This document shows positions 4,699 through 8,030 of a stretch of 8,030 nt of DNA, in pieces. Numbering within the stretch: the first letter of the stretch is position 1; the number at the start of each line of letters is the position of its first letter. Both the position numbers and the translations under genes were made by a program. The notes beneath the pieces were generated by a model. That model worked only from the letters and a program-made list of their open reading frames with translations. It made no database searches and was not told the DNA's origin. Origin of the DNA: Bifidobacterium breve (GTDB lineage: Bacteria > Actinomycetota > Acidimicrobiia > IMCC26256 > PALSA-555); NCBI GenBank assembly GCA_945889545.1, contig CAMDCC010000129.1, forward strand, positions 1 through 8,030, read 5' to 3'.

Positions 4699-6180
4699 TT
4701 ACTCGGTTTCGGGGGTCTCCTGGGCGGACTCGCTCGAGAGGCCGTCGGTGAGCAACGCCTGCATCTCGGCCTCCGTTGCCGGTGCGGAGATCTCAGGCTC
4801 AGGATCGGGCTGCGCCGCGGCCTCGGCGAGCGCCGCTTCCGCGGCTTCACTGCCCTCGGCGATCGGGGCCGGCACGCCACCCTCGGCCTGCTCGCCGCCG
4901 ATGTAGTTGCCGTGCTCGTCGTAGGCGTGCTCGCCGAACTGGTCCTGGTATTCGGCGGCGACCACGCCACCCTCGGCGGCCTGCTTGATCGACAAGCTGA
5001 TCCGGCGACGTTCGAGGTCGATGTCGATGATCTTCACCCAGAGCTCTTCGCCCGGGGTCACGACCTGCTCGGGCGCCTCCACGTGGTGGACCGCCATCTC
5101 GGAGATGTGGACGAGGCCTTCGATGCCGTCACCGACCTGCACGAAGCTCCCGAACGGCACGAGCTTGGTGACCCGGCCGTAGACCAGCTCACCCACCTGG
5201 TGGCCGTCGGCGAACTCCTGCCATGGGTCTTGCTGCGTGGCCTTGAGCGACAGCGAGATGCGCTCCCGGGTGAGGTCGACATCGAGCACCTGGACGGTGA
5301 CCTCGTCGCCGACCTGCACGACCGAGCTCGGGTGATCCACATGCTTCCACGAAAGCTCCGAAACGTGAACAAGGCCGTCCATGCCGCCGAGGTCGACGAA
5401 AGCACCAAAGTTGACGACCGACGAAACCACACCGCTGCGGACCTCGCCCGGCTTGAGGTTGGCGAGGAACTCGTCGCGCTGCTCGCGCTGGGTCTCTTCG
5501 AGATACGCGCGCCGTGACAGCACCACGTTGTTGCGGTTCTTGTCGAGCTCGATGATCTTGCACTCGAGCGTGCGGCCCACGAACGGCGCCAGATCGCGCA
5601 CACGACGGAGATCGACCAGCGACGCAGGCAAGAAGCCCCGCAGACCGATGTCGAGGATCAGACCGCCCTTCACGACCTCGATGACGGGGCCGGAGACGAT
5701 CTCCTCTTTCTCCTTGAGCTCTTCGATCGTTCCCCAGGCGCGCTCGTACTGCGCGCGCTTCTTGGAGAGGATCAGTCGCCCGTCCTTGTCTTCCTTGGTG
5801 AGGACGAGGGCTTCGAGCACTTCGTCGAGCGTGACGACATCGTGGGGGTCGACGTCGTTGCGGATGGACAGCTCGCGCGACGGGATCACGCCTTCAGACT
5901 TGTAGCCGATGTCGAGCAACACCTCGTCGCTGTCGATCTTGACGACCGTGCCGCTGACGATGTCGCCGTCGTCGAACTCGACGATGGTGGCATCGACCGC
6001 ATCGGAGAACGACTGACCTCCGAGATCGTCGAACACGACCGGGGCGTCGTCCTCACGAATCTGAGTGAGGGTGGTGCCTGCCTCGGGGGCCGCCGCTTCG
6101 GCTGAATCCCCCGCTACCTCGGGGACGGGGCTGCCGTTGCTCCCCGTCACATCCTGCTCTGACAACTGCTTCTTCTTCAC
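4699..6180 (-). CDS. rpsA: 30S ribosomal protein S1
   Basis: RpsA binds single-stranded mRNA and works with the 30S subunit in translation; in actinobacteria it has also been linked to trans-translation. The 493-residue protein holds four S1 (OB-fold) domains at about 73-141, 158-224, 244-312 and 329-399. Typical stretches are DGDIVSGTVVKIDSDEVLLDIGYKSEG, FLPASLVD, VNFGAFVDLGGMDGLVHVSELSW and VPFGSFVQVGDGIEGLVHISEM. Four domains match the actinobacterial form rather than the six-domain E. coli form. An acidic N-terminal stretch of about 45 residues precedes the conserved VVFDDLGGQSFSDAVDATI, and the last ~90 residues are Ala/Glu/Gln-rich and probably disordered. The start GTG (6180) has no ribosome-binding site of its own; its G is the last base of a TAG that ends a short ORF with a good site, so coupled translation is possible. 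The insertion element begins about 30 bp after the stop. Confidence 0.97.
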   Translation of the reverse strand: MKKKQLSEQDVTGSNGSPVPEVAGDSAEAAAPEAGTTLTQIREDDAPVVFDDLGGQSFSDAVDATIVEFDDGDIVSGTVVKIDSDEVLLDIGYKSEGVIPSRELSIRNDVDPHDVVTLDEVLEALVLTKEDKDGRLILSKKRAQYERAWGTIEELKEKEEIVSGPVIEVVKGGLILDIGLRGFLPASLVDLRRVRDLAPFVGRTLECKIIELDKNRNNVVLSRRAYLEETQREQRDEFLANLKPGEVRSGVVSSVVNFGAFVDLGGMDGLVHVSELSWKHVDHPSSVVQVGDEVTVQVLDVDLTRERISLSLKATQQDPWQEFADGHQVGELVYGRVTKLVPFGSFVQVGDGIEGLVHISEMAVHHVEAPEQVVTPGEELWVKIIDIDLERRRISLSIKQAAEGGVVAAEYQDQFGEHAYDEHGNYIGGEQAEGGVPAPIAEGSEAAEAALAEAAAQPDPEPEISAPATEAEMQALLTDGLSSESAQETPETE

Positions 6181-6203
6181 TACTCGGGATGCACCGCCGG
6201 CAC
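6180..6203 (-). CDS. Possible 7-codon leader ORF coupled to rpsA
   Basis: The minus strand has GGGAGG (6214-6209), 5 nt, then GTG CCG GCG GTG CAT CCC GAG TAG. The TAG (6182-6180) shares its last base with the rpsA GTG (TAGTG). The leader frame differs from that of rpsA, so it is not an alternative rpsA start. Among the genes here, this and the transposase show the clearest ribosome-binding sites, while rpsA itself has none. Coincidence cannot be excluded for so short an ORF. Confidence 0.3.
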   Translation of the reverse strand: MPAVHPE

Positions 6204-6268
6204 GGGTACCTCCCGGGCGCGAACGACGACGGCTCCCAGGGTGAGAACCGCCTGGTGAGGCTACTTGG

Positions 6269-7033
6269 TCATGCGCTTCGCCGCCCCACCAGCAGCAGCT
6301 CGGGAGCGTCGAGGTCGGGTGGTGCCACTCGATATCTACCTGGCGTCACCCCATGAATCGCCTGCACCTCGATGCCCGCGAGCCGCGCGAGCAGTTCGAG
6401 CTCGCGCGTCGTGAAGCACGTGGTCCACAGATCGAAGATCTGCTCCTCGCCATCGCTGTTGCGCAGGGTTGAGTGCTCATGCAGCACACCGGTCGCGGCG
6501 TCGAACGTCTCACCATCCTCCAAGAAGCGCACCGCGAACGGAACGTGGAAGGCAGAGACGGCGATTCCTCCTCCTTCTTGCACGCTGACGACGATGCGTT
6601 GGAACACATCGACCTCGTCTCGCCCACCGAGAAGGCCAAATCCGCCCTGGCACAGGCAGATCGCGGCATCGAACTCCCCCTCGTAGGCCAGATCGCGCAC
6701 GTCGAGGACCTCAAACCTCACCGCGAGCCCCTCGGCGGCTGTGGCCTCGCGACCGAGATCAATGAACTCCGGTGACGCATCCACACCCACGACCGCCACC
6801 CCGCGACGGGCGAGCTCCAATGCGTGACGCCCCGGCCCACACCCCACGTCGAGCACGCGTTGGCCCGGCGCGAGGCCCAGCGCGTCCCACAAGAAGTCGA
6901 TCTCCTGCACGGTCCCCTTGGCGAACGCGTTGCGCAGGTATGCCGGCCCAAGGAACCGAGCGAGCGGTCCGAACCAATACCCCTCTGGTGGAACCGTGCT
7001 CACCAGTAGTCGCGCATGAGCTCGGTCATCCAT
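6269..7033 (-). CDS. Class I SAM-dependent methyltransferase, substrate unknown
   Basis: This is a 254-residue Rossmann-fold methyltransferase. Motif I VLDVGCGPGRH (60-70) binds SAM; VVGVDASPEFIDLG (81-94) carries the acidic residue for the ribose hydroxyls; FEVLDVRDL (107-115) and FDAAICLCQGGFGLL (121-135) correspond to motifs II-IV. The N-terminal PPEGYWFGPLARFLGPAYLRNAFAKGTVQEIDFL precedes the fold and is a region I associate with actinobacterial relatives. No target-recognition domain is visible, so small molecule, tRNA and protein are all open. Two starts fit: the ATG at 7033 (chosen; overlaps the upstream gene by 34 nt, weak GAGAG upstream) and the GTG at 7003, which overlaps the upstream stop as GTGA. 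Either implies co-translation with the trmO-like gene, hence one operon. Confidence 0.85.
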   Translation of the reverse strand: MDDRAHARLLVSTVPPEGYWFGPLARFLGPAYLRNAFAKGTVQEIDFLWDALGLAPGQRVLDVGCGPGRHALELARRGVAVVGVDASPEFIDLGREATAAEGLAVRFEVLDVRDLAYEGEFDAAICLCQGGFGLLGGRDEVDVFQRIVVSVQEGGGIAVSAFHVPFAVRFLEDGETFDAATGVLHEHSTLRNSDGEEQIFDLWTTCFTTRELELLARLAGIEVQAIHGVTPGRYRVAPPDLDAPELLLVGRRSA

Positions 7034-7479
7034 GCAGGCTCTCTCACGTTGCCGCGTGGACCCATCTCGGGGACGTGGGGCTTGATGTCGAGCACGGGAG
7101 TGCCATCGATCGCGTCGAGGCCGCGCACTCGCACGGTGAGTCCGTCGATGCCGAGGAGCGTGCACGTGCTGACGCCGATGCGGTTGGGTCGCGCTTTGGC
7201 CCGTTGAGCGAAGATCCCAACCTCGGGCCAGTCGGCGCGGCCACGCGGTCGGCGCGCACCGAGGTTCACGTCGCTCTCGGCTACACCGTGGAAGTGGAAC
7301 ACCACGTCGAGGTGTGAGAACTCGTCGAGACCGGCGACGACTTCTGGACCGAAGCGCGACCGGTCGAGCTCGATGCCCGCGTCGACGGAGTCCCAGTCGT
7401 CATCGATGGGCTCCACCCGCCCGCCGCGTACAAACCCGACGGGTTCGAAGGCGCTGGGTTCGAAACCGAGCTCGGACAC
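7000..7479 (-). CDS. TrmO/TsaA-like (UPF0066) SAM-dependent methyltransferase
   Basis: The 159-residue protein has the beta-barrel TrmO/TsaA signatures: GLDEFSHLDVVFHFHG (50-65), the loop WPEVGIFAQRAKARPNRIGVSTCTLL (84-109) and GLDAIDGTPVLDIKPHVPEMGPRG (120-143). E. coli TrmO methylates N6 of threonylcarbamoyl-adenosine 37 in tRNA-Thr, using SAM. Two points argue against simple transfer of that role. The protein is only the short catalytic core without the C-terminal domain of E. coli TrmO, and the usual RPNPIG is RPNRIG here. It ends with a Trp/Tyr-rich tail (WMTELMRDYW). It starts with GTG 8 nt after the polA stop, probably in one transcript with polA, and overlaps the methyltransferase downstream. 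The family call is firm; the tRNA substrate is inference. Confidence 0.85.
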   Translation of the reverse strand: MSELGFEPSAFEPVGFVRGGRVEPIDDDWDSVDAGIELDRSRFGPEVVAGLDEFSHLDVVFHFHGVAESDVNLGARRPRGRADWPEVGIFAQRAKARPNRIGVSTCTLLGIDGLTVRVRGLDAIDGTPVLDIKPHVPEMGPRGNVREPAWMTELMRDYW

Positions 7480-7487
7480 GCGAGCGC

Positions 7488-8030
7488 CTACTTGGCTTCG
7501 GCCCAGTTGGGACCGAAGCCGATGTCGACGTCGAGTGGCACCCGCAATTCGGTGACCGACTCCATCGTCTCGCGTATGACTGGTTCCACTGCGGCGTGCT
7601 CCTCGAGCGGTACCTCGAAGACAAGCTCGTCGTGCACCGTGAGCAACATCCGGGTTGCAAAGCCGCCGGCGTCGAGCGCACGGTCGACGTCGATCATCGC
7701 GAGCTTGAAGATGTCGGCAGCCGAGCCCTGCACCGGCGCGTTCTGTGCCATCCGCTCGCCCATCTGACGGATGCGGAAGTTGTCGGACGACAGCTCGGCG
7801 ATCTGGCGCCGCCGGCCGAAGATCGTGGTGGTGTAGCCGCGACCCTTGGCTTCCGCGATTGTGTCGTCCATGAACTTGCGCACGTTCGGGAAGCCGTCGA
7901 AGTAGTTGTCGAGGATCTCGCGCGCTTCACCCGTCTCGACGCCGAGACGCTGGCCGAGTCCGAACGCCTCCATCCCGTACGCCAACCCGTAGTTGACGAC
8001 CTTGGCGAAGCGCCGCTGCTCCTTCGTGAC
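7488..8030 (-). CDS. polA: DNA polymerase I, C-terminal 180 codons (5' part outside the window)
   Basis: Pol I fills gaps in excision repair and removes RNA primers. The visible part is the end of the family A polymerase domain. The O-helix (motif B) reads RRFAKVVNYGLAYGMEAFGL, followed by GFPNVRKFMDD, TTTIFGRRRQI, RQMGERMAQNAPVQGSAADIFKLAM and motif C MLLTVHDELVFEVP with the catalytic Asp of HDE. The protein ends GPNWAEAK, a normal Pol I C-terminus. The O-helix position that is Phe in E. coli and Taq Pol I is Tyr here, as reported for mycobacterial Pol I, where Tyr lowers discrimination against dideoxynucleotides. Whether the upstream part holds an active 3'-5' exonuclease or a 5' nuclease cannot be seen. 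The trmO-like gene follows within 8 nt. Confidence 0.97.
   Translation of the reverse strand, partial: VTKEQRRFAKVVNYGLAYGMEAFGLGQRLGVETGEAREILDNYFDGFPNVRKFMDDTIAEAKGRGYTTTIFGRRRQIAELSSDNFRIRQMGERMAQNAPVQGSAADIFKLAMIDVDRALDAGGFATRMLLTVHDELVFEVPLEEHAAVEPVIRETMESVTELRVPLDVDIGFGPNWAEAK

Noticed and set aside
6236..6255. Dyad ccagg...cctgg between the methyltransferase and rpsA
   Set aside because: Only 5 bp with a 10-nt loop; common by chance in this GC-rich sequence.
6772..7317. Plus-strand 181-codon ORF opposite the two methyltransferases
   Set aside because: It is antisense to two well-supported genes with clear motifs and shows no recognisable product.
1..8030. tRNA, rRNA, CRISPR array, toxin-antitoxin or phage genes
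   Set aside because: No cloverleaf, rRNA segment, regularly spaced repeats, or small paired genes of these types were recognised; nearly all bases are explained by the listed genes and the element.

Overview
This 8-kb, high-GC window carries a single-direction (minus-strand) block of housekeeping genes. In transcription order, from high to low coordinate, these are the 3' end of polA, a TrmO/TsaA-like gene, a class I SAM methyltransferase, rpsA, a decayed IS1380-family element, coaE, uvrB and the 5' end of uvrA. The polA-rpsA-coaE-uvrB-uvrA order, a four-domain S1 protein, a Tyr in the Pol I O-helix and many GTG starts point to Actinomycetota. A deep-branching class such as Acidimicrobiia is my guess; I cannot prove the class from this window.

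Region by region. 8030-7000: the polA C-terminus, then the trmO-like gene 8 nt later. 7033-6269: the methyltransferase, whose start overlaps the end of the trmO-like gene. 6203-4699: rpsA, preceded by a possible 7-codon leader ORF with a strong ribosome-binding site whose stop overlaps the rpsA start. 4668-3352: a broken IS1380 element inserted between rpsA and coaE; its transposase has lost a central segment, including the expected second catalytic Asp. 3290-2658: coaE, closed by a perfect 15-bp inverted repeat that acts as a transcription-unit boundary. 2542-509: uvrB, with a -10-like hexamer exactly 6 nt before its GTG. 495-1: a perfect LexA/SOS-type operator, a -10-like hexamer, two diverged copies of a ~60-bp hairpin-forming repeat, then uvrA.

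The most interesting part is the uvrB-uvrA junction. A near-ideal Gram-positive SOS box overlaps the -35 position of a predicted promoter. That promoter would start an mRNA at or next to an ATG, which opens a 21-codon ORF ending TGATG into the uvrA reading frame. The repeats make up the uORF and the uvrA N-terminal extension, and they show a compensatory stem change. UvrA and UvrB together form the damage-recognition and loading complex of nucleotide excision repair, and Pol I fills the resulting gap. RpsA (translation) and CoaE (CoA synthesis) are unrelated housekeeping neighbours. No complete, clearly new multi-gene system is visible; the novelty lies in regulatory architecture and repeats.
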